From: Diphasiastrum complanatum
Taxonomy: Eukaryota > Streptophyta > Lycopodiopsida > Lycopodiales > Lycopodiaceae
NCBI GenBank assembly: GCA_029204225.1
Contig: CM055098.1
Span: forward strand, 7,730,246-7,794,245
Length of the DNA stretch: 64,000 bases
Direction of reading: 5' to 3'
Shown here: one piece after another, positions 23,952 through 34,187 of the stretch
Position numbering within the stretch: position 1 is the first letter of the stretch
Layout: each line of letters opens with the position of its first letter
Program-made: the position numbers and the translations under genes
Notes under the pieces: generated by a model
What the model was told of the DNA's origin: nothing
What the model saw: only the letters and a program-made list of their open reading frames with translations
Database searches by the model: none

Positions 23952-25086
23952 GAGAGGGATTTGGCACCCTGCGTGTGTAACTCCAACCTGATGATCACAT
24001 AGTTATTTGAGTAGTTAGAAGTTAATAAAAGGACTTTAGGCCATTTTTGCGGGACTTCTAATGTCACAGAGCCTAAAAGTCATCTTAGTGGATAAATAAG
24101 GGGTTCCCACCAACAGTAGTTTGAATTTCAATTTTAAACTGGTTCCCACCAATTTCAAGTTGAGTTCCTTCACTTCTGGCCAATAAGAATTGGGAACCCA
24201 TTCTCCAAATCCACTACATAAGTCGTAGTTTTGAATCAATGTACATGTTTCATTTTCAATTCTAATACAAGCAGGTTGGCCCTCTTATGAAATGGATGTG
24301 GAATGTCCTTGCTCTTCCTCTCTTCTCCTCAATCTCTCATGCTTTCTTTGTGTTTGCTAATTGTTGAGTTGATGCTTATTGGTATTGCTATTTCTTATGC
24401 TTTTATGAGAGAGTTTTAATTGTGCATTTCTCATTCATGCTAAATTCTAAAATATGTTATCGCTCTCATGGGAATGAAACCCCGCATGACAACTAATCCC
24501 ATCTCCTTGATGCTCGTGTGTTGGATCTTGGGTTGAGGCTAGGATAGGAAATATCCACTACAAACCAAAATGAATCTAACTATTTACAAATACTTTTTGT
24601 ACATCCTTTCAAACGTGGGAATAGGCTCCACACGTGTGAGATCCTATCACAAACATAGATCTCATGATTAATCAAATTTATCAAGTTGGAAGTGACATTT
24701 TCAACACCACCAACCATCACCCTTGGCTCTCCCTAGCACACATCTCATGGCCTGGAAATCATCCTTGCCAATGCACACGCTCTCCATCCAACACCTCCCG
24801 GGTAGACTGAGTGAATGGCATAAGGGAAGCCCCACCACTATATAGGCATAGCATAGTGGGTCCCATCAAGCACGGTCTTGTCGGCGACATGTGACCTCCT
24901 AGGATGGTGACGCGTGGCACCATAACATGTCGATAACGCCAGTCATGCCCCCTGTGAGGCTATCACTAAAGGGCGTACTGTTATGGTACATAACAGTAGG
25001 GGTCACTTCCAATAAGGGATAAAAAATAATCAATTATGTATGTCTTAAGCTTGAGGCTGGCCAATTTTGATCTCTTCGTCAACTAT
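23952..25086. other. Spacer with LTR-like sequence
   Basis: No gene. Contains CACACGTGTG at 24629-24638 in a context (GTGGGAATAGGCTCCACAC) shared with the LTR piece near 34.22 kb, so part is an old LTR. A perfect hairpin with 10-bp arms TACTGTTATG and a 3-nt loop sits at 24976-24998. Confidence 0.5.
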
Positions 25087-25310
25087 GTCGACTACTAAAG
25101 AGAAAAATCACAACATATGCCTTGAAGTCAAATCGTCTTGAGCGAGGGACGCCAAATTTGAGCTATTTGGATGTCCTAAAGTTGAAATTCTCTAATTCAA
25201 TTACCCAGTGGGCAATCTCAAGTGAGAAAGGCTGAAATTGACCTATCTATGATGGTGGACATCAAATTTGAGTTATCTCATGTGATAGGCGTCAACTCCA
25301 TCAACAAGGG
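25087..25310 (-). repeat. Degenerate ~30-bp tandem repeat, block 2 (inverted)
   Basis: Same family as 21090-22030 but in the opposite orientation: CATCAAATTTGAGTTATCTC and GCCAAATTTGAGCTATTTGG are reverse-complement versions of the unit. It abuts the RT half of a Copia element at about 25345. Confidence 0.65.
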
Positions 25311-25433
25311 GTCGAAGTCGACAAATCTTAATATACTAGACTTAGCCAGCAACATACCAAGAAGCTATCCAGAGTCCAGAACGAGAATTCTGGAAGCATA
25401 CAATGTTAGAAATCCATAAATCATAATATGGAT

Positions 25434-25505
25434 GGACAGACTAGGATTTGAGCCCAGGACCTCCCTCATACCGGATGGGATGCTCTACCACTGAGCTATC
25501 CGCCC
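25434..25505 (-). ncRNA. tRNA-like sequence in the left TRIM LTR
   Basis: 72 nt on the minus strand fold roughly as a tRNA. The acceptor is GGGCGGA against TCTGTCC (two G-T pairs), the D arm GCTC/GAGC around AGTGGTA, the T stem CTGGG/CCTAG with loop CTCAAAT. The A box TAGCTCAGTGG is perfect and the B box GGCTCAAATCC is one base off consensus. The anticodon arm is poor (one mismatch, an extra variable-loop base), so it is tRNA-derived or tRNA-mimicking rather than a working tRNA. No T4 terminator directly follows. Confidence 0.7.
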
Positions 25506-25696
25506 TACTTGATAGTTCTCTCTAGAGTGTGGATTGATATTCCAACACCCCCCCTCAAGCCACACTTGGTTGGGGTCCTAGCTGTCACCTGTTGCCCCGC
25601 AACTTGGGCCACCTAACCATGGCTTTGACACCATGAACTGTTAGGTCTAACTTGGCTCTGATACCATGTTAAAAATCCATAAATCATAATATGGAT

Positions 25697-25768
25697 GGAC
25701 AGACTAGGATTCAAACCCAGGACCTCCCTCATACCGGATGGGATGCTCTACCATTGAGCTATCTGCCT
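25697..25768 (-). ncRNA. tRNA-like sequence in the right TRIM LTR
   Basis: Second copy, same coordinates relative to its LTR. The B box here is GGTTTGAATCC, also one base from consensus. Several differences from the left copy (AGGCAGA against GGGCGGA in the acceptor, AATGG for AGTGG) mean the element is not very recent. Confidence 0.7.
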
Positions 25769-27756
25769 TGTTTGATAGTTCTCTCTAAAGTGTGGATTGA
25801 TATTCCAATAGGCAATGTCAGAGGAGATCGAGTCGATGAGGCGAAACGAGGCATGGACACTAGAGCCACTGCCAGAAAACAGAAAAATAGTCGACTGCAA
25901 GTGGGTGTACAAGAAAAAGATGAAATCAGATGGCACCATTGGCCACTACAAAGCAAGGCTTGTCACGAAGGGCTACACACAGAGATATGGTGTTGATTAT
26001 TTCGACACGTATTCGCCCATGGTCAAGATGACAAACATAAGGCTACTCCTTGCATATGCCACACAGCACAATCTGGAAATTCACCAGATTGATGTGAAAA
26101 CAGCCTTTCTCCACAGAGATCTAGAGGAGGAAATCTTCATGAAGCAACCTGAAGGCTATGAAGACCCCGACAATCGACAATATGTCTGTCCGTCGTAGAG
26201 ATGCATCTATGTTCTAAAACAAGCATCACGAGCCTGGTATAAAAAGCTTGATGGTCTTCTGAAGTCTCTAGACTTAGATCCTACTCAACCAGACTACAAT
26301 GTCTACATTAAAAGAGTAGGAAAAAATTTTGTGATACTGACCATTTTTGTGGATGATTCCCTAATGATAGGAAATTCCTTGATGCTGATCAAAGACACGA
26401 AGAGTCAAGTTTCTGAAAACTATGAAATCATAGATCTTGGAGAAGCAACGAAATGCCTAGGGCTGGAGATCAGAAGAGATGGAACAAAGGGCGAAATGCA
26501 CTTGAGTCAGTTAGAATATGCTAGAAAAGTGCTAAGGCAGTACCACATGATGGACTGCAAAGAGAAGGCCACACCAATGATAACTGGAGCCAAGCTCACG
26601 AAGCAGGATTGCCCAAAAACGGAAGAGGAAGAACAGAAGATGGTAGGTATACCCTACTAGAACTTAATCGATAGTCTGATATACCTGACAATTTGTATCA
26701 GACCCGATCTGGCTTTCTCTGTTCACGCCTTGAGCCAATTCTCTTCCAATCCTGGCCTGACACATTGGCAAATGGCAAAACGAATCCTACAGTATCTGAA
26801 GGGTACCCAGAATATGGGATTAACCTACAGAGCTAAAAACGAAGAAAAAGGATTCGAGCTACACCACTACAATGATGCAAGCTAGGCGAGCTGCAAAGAT
26901 GACATCGAGTCCATTACTGGAGGATGTACAATAGCGTGCGGAGTTGCAATTAGCTGGATATGCAAAAAGCAAACCTTGGTGGCTCAATCCTCTTGCGAAG
27001 CTGAATATGTCGCAGCTTCAAAGGTGGTGAATTGTGAAAAAAGTACAAAAAGGACCAAGAGTGGATCCTAATCTGATCCTCAAGAGGGATTGGATGTTAG
27101 ATTTACTTGATCTATCAATCTACATAAGATTAAGATCAATCTAGATCAATTCTAGACATAAAATCCAAACAAGAACAATCATTTATTGAAGGTAAATGTA
27201 CTTGCTGGTTTAACACGTGTGAAACCCTGTCAGGGTACGGACTCCAACCTGAAAATCAAGTACACATTGATAGAACCTCAAAACAATCAAAACAAATGTA
27301 GACAAATGGAGAGAATCACTCAAAATTGCTTCCAAAACCAAGATTGGTGTCTCACATTGATTATGGCCAAATGTGGCTCTATATATACAATAAGTGGTAG
27401 CTCGTGGTACTGATCATCCCTCTGATCCCACATGTGTGAAGGTGCTTTGTCATATGATGATTCATCATGCAAAACTGACACTTGGACAAAACCTTCTATT
27501 TTGAGCACTTTTGGTCCATTTTTCTTCTATATGGAGATCTACTTGGAAATCTTCTAGAATTCAAAATTCGCCTACTTCAGCTTATTCCACACGTGTGATC
27601 TGTCCTCTACACATGGGATATGACACCTAACCAAAATATTTGACTCATGCAATCAATAGATTGATGCCATGTGTCATATATCTAGAAAACTAGTTTTTGG
27701 CCTTTTTAGCCACTAGAACTTGAATTAAATCGTATGTACATCCTATATGATTATGG

Positions 27757-28411
27757 TGTGAAAATTGTCAACATTTCCTAGCTAGTTTGAGGCCTAAATT
27801 GGCTAAAATTGTAAATAGTTTTGGTTCTGGAGTTTTGCACGTGTGAACCAGGCCACAATGTTTTTATTTACTGTATTTTTTCAGTATGATGAAGTGTCAA
27901 ACTTCATACCCTTCAAAATGAGACCATTTTGATGTATTTTGGTCATATAAGCCATTTTTAGCTATTTTTCCTATATAGGGAATATCTAGGGTCAAGTACC
28001 TTCTAGAGAGAGGAGAGAGAGTCATCTTCCTCATCCATAAATAGTAGGGAAGTCGTGGAGAACAGGTTGGAGAAACCTTTTGTATGCTTCATTGAGATCA
28101 ATAGATCATTGTCATTGTTTCTTCCTCCATTGAGAGCATTGTTGTGTGTATTGTCTTCAAGCTATTGTGTATGATCTTAGGTGCTTTCCAAAAGTGATAG
28201 GCTGATGTATTATGGACTGTATAATGTTATTTTGGGCCGCACTTGATGTTTATGGAAGTTTCCATTTGTGATAAATGCTTTTTGATCAAGTTCTTTGCAT
28301 TCTAGGTAGCATAGAATGTGTTGCCAATTCCTAGCTTATGTAGTTTGGAGTGCAAGCATTCAAGCCAATGATCTTGGAGTTTAGATCCACTTAGGATCTG
28401 TATTTTTCACA
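27757..28411 (+). repeat. 5' LTR of the intact Copia element
   Basis: 655 bp, starting TGTGAAAATTGTC and ending ATTTTTCACA. It contains CACGTGTG at 27838-27845 and a CTATATAGG promoter-like box near 27971. Confidence 0.95.
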
Positions 28412-28426
28412 TGGTATCAGAGCTGG
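28412..28426 (+). promoter_or_regulatory. Primer-binding site of the intact Copia element
   Basis: TGGTATCAGAGCTGG directly abuts the 5' LTR with no spacer; it is complementary to the 3' end of initiator Met tRNA, where minus-strand DNA synthesis starts. Confidence 0.9.
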
Positions 28427-29583
28427 TTGGCTTCTATTTACAGTAAGTATTCCATTTTTGGTGATATTTGGATGTTTGATCAAGTTCTAGCATGATTTTG
28501 CATTGCTTTGTTGATCAAATCTTACTAACCTTTGTTTTGTGAGTTGAACTTGTGGATCAAAAGCATATTTCAGGTCTATTGAAGATCAGAGGCTGAAAAG
28601 AAACTATTTTGGATCAGATCATAACACCTAATCATTTGTGATTGTGAGGCTTGTGCATATTCAATACTAACAATGTTCTTTTCAATCCTATTGTTGACAA
28701 TCTCCATTCTTGGATGAACACTCTCCTTAAGTGGATGAAACTTCTCCTTAAGTGGATGACAAATGCTCTTTTGAGTGAGTTGTAATTCTCCTAAAGGCTG
28801 AGCAAAGCTCCCATTTGGATGAAAGATCCCCTTTTTTGGGTGAACATATTGTAAGCTCCATTGTGAAGAGCATATTGTAAAGATTGTCATCAATTTTGGC
28901 ATAAATTTTGGTGTACTTTGTTGAGCATGTAAGTAACTCTCCTTATGTAATTTGATTGGAGCATTTGCTGGAAGGTGTTAACCATTATGCAAGTGTGTTT
29001 TCAGGTTCTTAACAGGTTGAGGAACATTCTCATGTGAAGTGATCTTAGATCTACATCTAAACACCAAGATTTGACAAGATAGTGAAGCTAGTCTTGTGAT
29101 TCACTAAGTGTGCTCATTCATTCACCTCTAAATCTTGTATTTATCACTTGCTGGAGTTTATAAACTTTTAGAAGTGTGGTTTACATGTGGTTTTACAGGT
29201 TGAATCAATATCTTAGTGTGTTGATCATATGTTGATCAAGTTTGTTCATTACTAGGTAATCTTGGCATCCTAGTTTTGGGTATTTTCTAAGAATGCAAGT
29301 AACTCTTCACACCATAACTTGATTTGGTCACTTGCTGGAAAGTTTGAGAGCTTAAGCAAGAGTGTGTTCAGGTTGGTTTGATTTTGTAATCCATTCTTAG
29401 TGTGTGCAAAGTGTTGCATGTGTTTCAATCTTCCTTTCTATGCTTGGAAACCATCTAGGTTCAAGATAGAAGTGTTTTAGGGTCCTAAATCTTCATAGAT
29501 CTCTTTATCTATCATTTGTTGAGAGAAAAGTGAGTGCTAAGTGCTTTAGGACAGAACCTAAAAGTTGAAGAAACATTAGAATC
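28427..29583 (+). other. Leader of the intact Copia element with ~183-bp repeats
   Basis: About 1.15 kb of non-coding leader. (A/C)TTGCTGGA recurs at about 28964, 29147 and 29331, spaced 183-184 bp, each followed some 40 bp later by a TTCAGGTT or TACAGGTT string. The leader thus seems to be three imperfect tandem modules. A short CTCCTTAAGTGGATGA duplication lies near 28720-28760. Confidence 0.6.
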
Positions 29584-32500
29584 ATGGCTTCCAATGGTGG
29601 GATCATGCTAGAGTCTAGTGAAAGGTTGAGTTCATCAAACTACTCTACTTGGAAAGTGAGGATGGAGTCCTTACTTGAGTTGAATGAACTCATGGACATA
29701 GTTGCAGAAATTGAAGAGAGACCTCTCACACTTCAAGAGCAACAAAGGTTTGATAAGAAGGCCAAAAGGGCTCTTCATATCATTAAAATGAATGTTACAA
29801 ATGAACTTCTCAAGGAAGTTGGAAAGTGTCAAAGTGCAAGTGAGGCATGGAATGCCTTAAAGAAGCTCTTTGAATCAAAGTCCACATCTAGGGTATTGAC
29901 CCTAAGGAGACAAATATTTTCTAGTAGGCAAAGAGAGGGTGAAAGTGCTCATGCATTTATCTTGAGAGTTAAGTCCCTAAGTGATGATTTAGCATGCATT
30001 GATGAGAACATAAAAGATGGTGAAATAGTCCAAGTTATGTTGAATGGTTTGCTAAATGAACATGCTAACCTTGTGCAAAGTTTTGCCATTCAAAGAGTCT
30101 TGCCAAGTGTGGTTGACTTGCAAGAAATCTTATTGGCTGAAGAACATAGGTTGCAATCAAAGCTTGATGGTGCATCCTTGCAAGGTGGAGGTGAAGAGGC
30201 TTTCTTCACAAAAGGCAAATTCAAGGGCAAAGGTAAAGGCAAAGGGAAATGGTCCAAAGGTGGTAACTTTGATCATGATGATCACTCTTCCTCTTCCTCT
30301 TCTACTAAGAACAATAAGTCAAAGTTCAAGTGCTTTTATTGTGGGATAAAAGGTCATTTTACAAATGAATGTTATAAGAAGAAAAGAGAGCAAGGAGAGA
30401 GGCAAGGAAATCTTACAATAGATGAGGAAGAACATAACACATGTGAATCACTTGTTATGACTTCAAGTTTGTTAGCCAACATAGATGATAATGATCCTTG
30501 GTGGATTGATAGTGGAGCCTCATCTCACATGACAAGACATAAGGAATACTTTACATCCTTATTGTCTTATGAGGGAGAAGGTAACATCATCTACACTGCA
30601 AATGATGGTCAATGTGACATCAAAGGCATAGGCACTATTCCTATTTCCCTTTCAACAAATAGGAAAGCAAATCTTGAAAATGTTTTGTACATTCCTTCAA
30701 TCACTAAGAATTTGCTTAGTGTAAGTCAAATGATTGACAAAGGACTTGATGTGGAGTTCATTGGAGATGCATGTTTGATAAGTAAATGTGGATCCTTGAT
30801 TGCTCAAGGTAGGAGGCATGGTAAACTTTTCAAGCTTGATGCATGTGTGATCTCTAATCATGAAGGATGTATGGCTAGGGAGCAATTGACAAACCAAGAA
30901 GTTTGGCACAAGAGGTTGGGCCATCCCAACTTCAAATCTTTGGAGGTAATGGCAAAGAAAGAGCTTGTTCTTGGTCTCCCTAAAAGTCTTGTTGCAAACA
31001 ATAGTGTTTGTGAACATTGTGCCTTGTCCAAATCTCATAGACTTGCTTATTCTAGATCTACTTCTAGATCTAAAGAAGCTTTTCAACTTGTGCATTCTGA
31101 TATTCATTCTTCTAGTACAACTAGCAATGGTGGGGCAAAGATGTATGCAACTTTCATTGATGACTTTAGTAGGTATACTTGGATCTATCTTCTTAAAAGT
31201 AAGGATGAAGTGTTTGCTGCATTTGTCAAGTTCAAGAATGAAATGGAAAACCAATTCAATACAAAGATCAAATGCTTAAGATCTGATAATGGAGGGGAAT
31301 ACACCTCAAATAGGTTCAAAGACTTTTGTATAGCACATGGGATTAAGAGGGAGATGTCTAGTCCTAGGACTCCACAACAGAATGGAGTGGCCGAGAGGAA
31401 GAATAGAACCCTTTGTGAATGTGCCAAGGCAATGAGACTACATGCTAATCTTGCTAAGTCTTTTTGGGGGGAAGCTTTAGCATGTGCTAACTATCTATGT
31501 AATAGATGGACAAGTGCTTCCTTGGATGGTAAAACTCCTCATGAGGTTCTTTATGGTAGAAGGCCGAGTGTCAAGCATTGTAGGATCTTTGGATGTACAT
31601 GTTTTGTCAATATCACACTTGATGATAGAACTAAAGAAGATCCTTCATCAAAGAAGGGTGTGTTTGTTGGCTATAGTGAAGTAAGCAAGGCTTACAAAGT
31701 GTACATTCCTTCTACAAAGAAAGTTGTCATAAGTAGGGATGTCATCTTTCATGAAGAGAATGTTTCCAATGTTGTTGATGTTGATGTTGATGTGCCTACT
31801 AATCATCATGATGTGCAAGATGTCTTGGATGAAGATGGAGATGCCACTCCAAAGCAAACTTCAAGGAAGACTCAAAGGCAAAGGGCTAAGCCATCAAGGC
31901 TAACCTATGATGAAAAAGGAAAGCAAGTGGTGGACAACTCTAACTTTGCTTTTCTTACCTCTTTTGATGAACCAACTTGTGTAGGTGAAGCAATTCAAAA
32001 GAAGGAATGGATCCAAGCCATGGATCATGAGCATCAAGCACTCATCAAAAGCAACACATGGAGGTTGGTAAAGCTTCCAAAGGACAAGAAGGCAATTGGT
32101 TGTAAGTGGATCTTCAAGATCAAGACAAATCAAGATGGATCAATCAACAAGTACAAGGCAAGGTTGGTGGCAAAGGGGTATGCTCAAGAATATGGTATTG
32201 ACTATGATGAGACCTTTGCACCCGTGGCAAAGATGGTAACTATTCGAATCCTAATCTCTCTTGCAACTCTTTATGATTGGGATATGTGGCAAATGGATGT
32301 TACTAATGCCTTCTTGAATGGTGATCTTGAAGAAGATATTTACATGGAGCAACCCGAGGGCTATGTTTCACATGATGAGCCTAATCATGTGTGCTATCTC
32401 CAAAAGAGTTTGTATGGGCTAAAGCAAGCACCAAGGAGTTGGTATGCTAAGCTCAATTCCTTCTTACTTTCTCAAAACTTTGTTATGAGTGAGTATGATC

Positions 32501-33537
32501 ATTCTCTCTACTTTAGATTGAATGAAAATGATATCACTTTACTTTTGATCTATGTTGATGACATTATCTTAAGTGGTGGTAACAATCTAGATATAGATGA
32601 AATCAAGATGGCACTCAAAAGAGAGTTTGAAATTCAAGATCTTGGTAAACTTCATTATATCTTAGGAATAGAGATTATTAGAACTTCTAAATCTACATTC
32701 ATATGTCAAGAAAAGTATGTTAACTCTATTCTAAAAAGGTTTCATATGGAAGATTGTAAAGTTGTTTCTACTCCTATGGAATCAAATGTAAAGCTAACTA
32801 CAAGAAGTAATGAAAGATCCTTCAAGGACATTACTCTCTATAGAAAGCTAATAGGATCTCTTATATGGTTAACCATCACAAGACCTGATCTAAGCTTTGT
32901 GGTTGGTAAACTAAGTCAATTTATGCAAGATCCTAGTGAGGCTCATTGGAAGCTAGGAAAGAGAGTACTTAGATACATCTCGGGATCTAGAGATTTTGGC
33001 ATCTTGTATGGAGGTACTACACCTAACCTTTGTGGATTTTCAGATTCAGATTTTGCAGGTGATCAAATGGATAGGAAGTCAACAAGTGCCTTTGCAATCT
33101 ATCTTGGAGATGGAGTGGTCTCATGGCTATCAAAGAAGCAACCAACTATCTCTCTATCTTCCACCGAAGCCGAGTACAAGGCATTAACAACATGCACCAA
33201 GGAGATTCTTTGGATCAAGAGGATGTTATTGGATCTTCACTTGCTGGAACCAGAGAAGACTCCAATCATACTTTGTGATAACCTTTCAGCCCAAAGCTTG
33301 GCAAGCAATCCTGTTTTTCATGCAAGGAGCAAGCACATTGAGATTGCTCACCATTTTGTGAGAGATCAAGTCATTGCCAAAGAGGTGGAGCTTCAACATG
33401 TCTCTTCAAAGGAGTGTGTGGCTGATATCTTCACCAAACCATTGGGAAAGGACCTATATTTAATGCATAGATCTAATCTTGGAATGTGCTCAAAGACTAT
33501 GTTGAAACTAGCATCCAATGTTGAAGAGGGAGTGTGA
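29584..33537 (+). CDS. Copia Gag-Pol polyprotein, 1317 aa
   Basis: One uninterrupted frame encoding all functions for cytoplasmic copying and nuclear integration of the element. Gag is at about 10-230 (DUF4219/UBN2 type, SSERLSSSNYSTWKVRM), with zinc knuckle CFYCGIKGHFTNEC from residue 250. The aspartic protease has the DSG site at 309-311. The integrase zinc site spans WHKRLGH (441) to CEHC, with catalytic D506, D568 and E604 (spacing DD35E). Reverse transcriptase has MDVTNAFLNGDLEED and YVDD at 990-993. RNase H has D1154/D1156 (FSDSDFAG) and STEAEYK near 1195-1198. Length is normal for plant Copia. The start is the first ATG after the leader, just before gag homology. The stop TGA (33535-33537) lies in the first five bases of the 3' LTR. 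All catalytic residues I can check are present. Confidence 0.95.
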   Translation: MASNGGIMLESSERLSSSNYSTWKVRMESLLELNELMDIVAEIEERPLTLQEQQRFDKKAKRALHIIKMNVTNELLKEVGKCQSASEAWNALKKLFESKSTSRVLTLRRQIFSSRQREGESAHAFILRVKSLSDDLACIDENIKDGEIVQVMLNGLLNEHANLVQSFAIQRVLPSVVDLQEILLAEEHRLQSKLDGASLQGGGEEAFFTKGKFKGKGKGKGKWSKGGNFDHDDHSSSSSSTKNNKSKFKCFYCGIKGHFTNECYKKKREQGERQGNLTIDEEEHNTCESLVMTSSLLANIDDNDPWWIDSGASSHMTRHKEYFTSLLSYEGEGNIIYTANDGQCDIKGIGTIPISLSTNRKANLENVLYIPSITKNLLSVSQMIDKGLDVEFIGDACLISKCGSLIAQGRRHGKLFKLDACVISNHEGCMAREQLTNQEVWHKRLGHPNFKSLEVMAKKELVLGLPKSLVANNSVCEHCALSKSHRLAYSRSTSRSKEAFQLVHSDIHSSSTTSNGGAKMYATFIDDFSRYTWIYLLKSKDEVFAAFVKFKNEMENQFNTKIKCLRSDNGGEYTSNRFKDFCIAHGIKREMSSPRTPQQNGVAERKNRTLCECAKAMRLHANLAKSFWGEALACANYLCNRWTSASLDGKTPHEVLYGRRPSVKHCRIFGCTCFVNITLDDRTKEDPSSKKGVFVGYSEVSKAYKVYIPSTKKVVISRDVIFHEENVSNVVDVDVDVPTNHHDVQDVLDEDGDATPKQTSRKTQRQRAKPSRLTYDEKGKQVVDNSNFAFLTSFDEPTCVGEAIQKKEWIQAMDHEHQALIKSNTWRLVKLPKDKKAIGCKWIFKIKTNQDGSINKYKARLVAKGYAQEYGIDYDETFAPVAKMVTIRILISLATLYDWDMWQMDVTNAFLNGDLEEDIYMEQPEGYVSHDEPNHVCYLQKSLYGLKQAPRSWYAKLNSFLLSQNFVMSEYDHSLYFRLNENDITLLLIYVDDIILSGGNNLDIDEIKMALKREFEIQDLGKLHYILGIEIIRTSKSTFICQEKYVNSILKRFHMEDCKVVSTPMESNVKLTTRSNERSFKDITLYRKLIGSLIWLTITRPDLSFVVGKLSQFMQDPSEAHWKLGKRVLRYISGSRDFGILYGGTTPNLCGFSDSDFAGDQMDRKSTSAFAIYLGDGVVSWLSKKQPTISLSSTEAEYKALTTCTKEILWIKRMLLDLHLLEPEKTPIILCDNLSAQSLASNPVFHARSKHIEIAHHFVRDQVIAKEVELQHVSSKECVADIFTKPLGKDLYLMHRSNLGMCSKTMLKLASNVEEGV
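33521..33532 (+). promoter_or_regulatory. Polypurine tract of the intact Copia element
   Basis: TTGAAGAGGGAG immediately precedes the 3' LTR and would prime plus-strand DNA. It is also coding: it lies within the last codons of the polyprotein. Confidence 0.85.
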
Positions 33538-34187
33538 AAATTGTCAACATTTCCTAGCTAGTTTGAGGCCTAAATTGGCTAAAATTGTAAATAGTTTTGG
33601 TTCTGGAGTTTTGCACGTGTGAACCAGGCCACAATGTTTTTATTTACTGTATTTTTTCAGTATGATGAAGTGTCAAACTTCATACCCTTCAAAATGAGAC
33701 CATTTTGATGTATTTTGGTCATATAAGCCATTTTTAGCTATTTTTCCTATATAGGGAATATCTAGGGTCAAGTACCTTCTAGAGAGAGGAGAGAGAGTCA
33801 TCTTCCTCATCCATAAATAGTAGGGAAGTCGTGGAGAACAGGTTGGAGAAACCTTTTGTATGCTTCATTGAGATCAATAGATCATTGTCATTGTTTCTTC
33901 CTCCATTGAGAGCATTGTTGTGTGTATTGTCTTCAAGCTATTGTGTATGATCTTAGGTGCTTTCCAAAAGTGATAGGCTGATGTATTATGGACTGTATAA
34001 TGCTATTTTGGGCCGCACTTGATGTTTATGGAAGTTTCCATTTGTGATAAATGCTTTTTGATCAAGTTCTTTGCATTCTAGGTAGCATAGAATGTGTTGC
34101 CAATTCCTAGCTTATGTAGTTTGGAGTGCAAGCATTCAAGCCAATGATCTTGGAGTTTAGATCCACTTAGGATCTGTATTTTTCACA
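33533..34187 (+). repeat. 3' LTR of the intact Copia element
   Basis: 655 bp, identical to the 5' LTR except for C at 34003. It is followed by the TATGG duplication. Confidence 0.95.

Larger units (their letters stand above)
25404..25810 (-). mobile_element. TRIM element with tRNA-like LTRs
   Basis: Two 144-bp direct repeats, 25404-25547 and 25667-25810, bracket a 119-bp interior. On the minus strand the right repeat is the 5' LTR, followed by TGGTATCAGAGCCAAG (25651-25666), the initiator-Met primer site. Just before the left repeat a GGCTTGAGGGGGGG polypurine tract ends. LTR ends are TGTTGG and CTAACA. There is no coding capacity, so it is a terminal-repeat retrotransposon in miniature. It interrupts the Copia RT frame; the flanking 5-mers TACAA and GGCAA match at 3 of 5, and the RT frame is continuous if the element and one 5-mer are ignored. 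Each LTR carries a tRNA-like sequence. Confidence 0.85.
25345..27032 (+). pseudogene. Copia reverse transcriptase and RNase H fragment
   Basis: Plus-strand reading from about 25353 (ATYQEAIQSPEREFW), interrupted by the TRIM at 25404-25810, then AMSEEIESMRRNEAW and CKWVYKKK at 25815 onward. RT blocks: KARLVTKGYTQRYGVDY, QIDVKTAFLHRDLEEEIF, VLKQASRAWYKK and FVDDSLM (about 26346; usual motif YVDD). RNase H: RPDLAFSVHALSQF, THWQMAKRILQYLKGT, CEAEYVAASK. Stop codons fall after CPS (26198), after GIPY (26660) and in the DAS-ASC motif (26884), where W has become TAG. It is cut at 27033 by the LTR of another element. Gag to integrase are absent in this orientation. Confidence 0.85.
27757..34187 (+). 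mobile_element. Structurally complete, young Copia retrotransposon
   Basis: Full Ty1/copia layout: 655-bp LTRs at 27757-28411 and 33533-34187, primer site, leader, one intact polyprotein frame, polypurine tract, and a perfect 5-bp target duplication TATGG (27752-27756 and 34188-34192). The LTRs differ at one position only (T at 28227, C at 34003), so insertion was recent. It landed inside the 3' LTR of an older minus-strand element. A TATATAGG box near 27972 fits the LTR promoter. Nothing visible would prevent it from being autonomous, though expression cannot be judged from sequence. Confidence 0.95.

Noticed and set aside
25434-25505. A functional nuclear or plastid tRNA gene
   Set aside because: The anticodon arm does not form a proper 5-bp stem and 7-nt loop, and the sequence lies in an LTR present twice, so it is element-borne rather than a tRNA gene.
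30697-31254. 185-codon minus-strand frame across the intact Copia polyprotein
   Set aside because: Antisense shadow of the gag-pol frame; no motif of its own.
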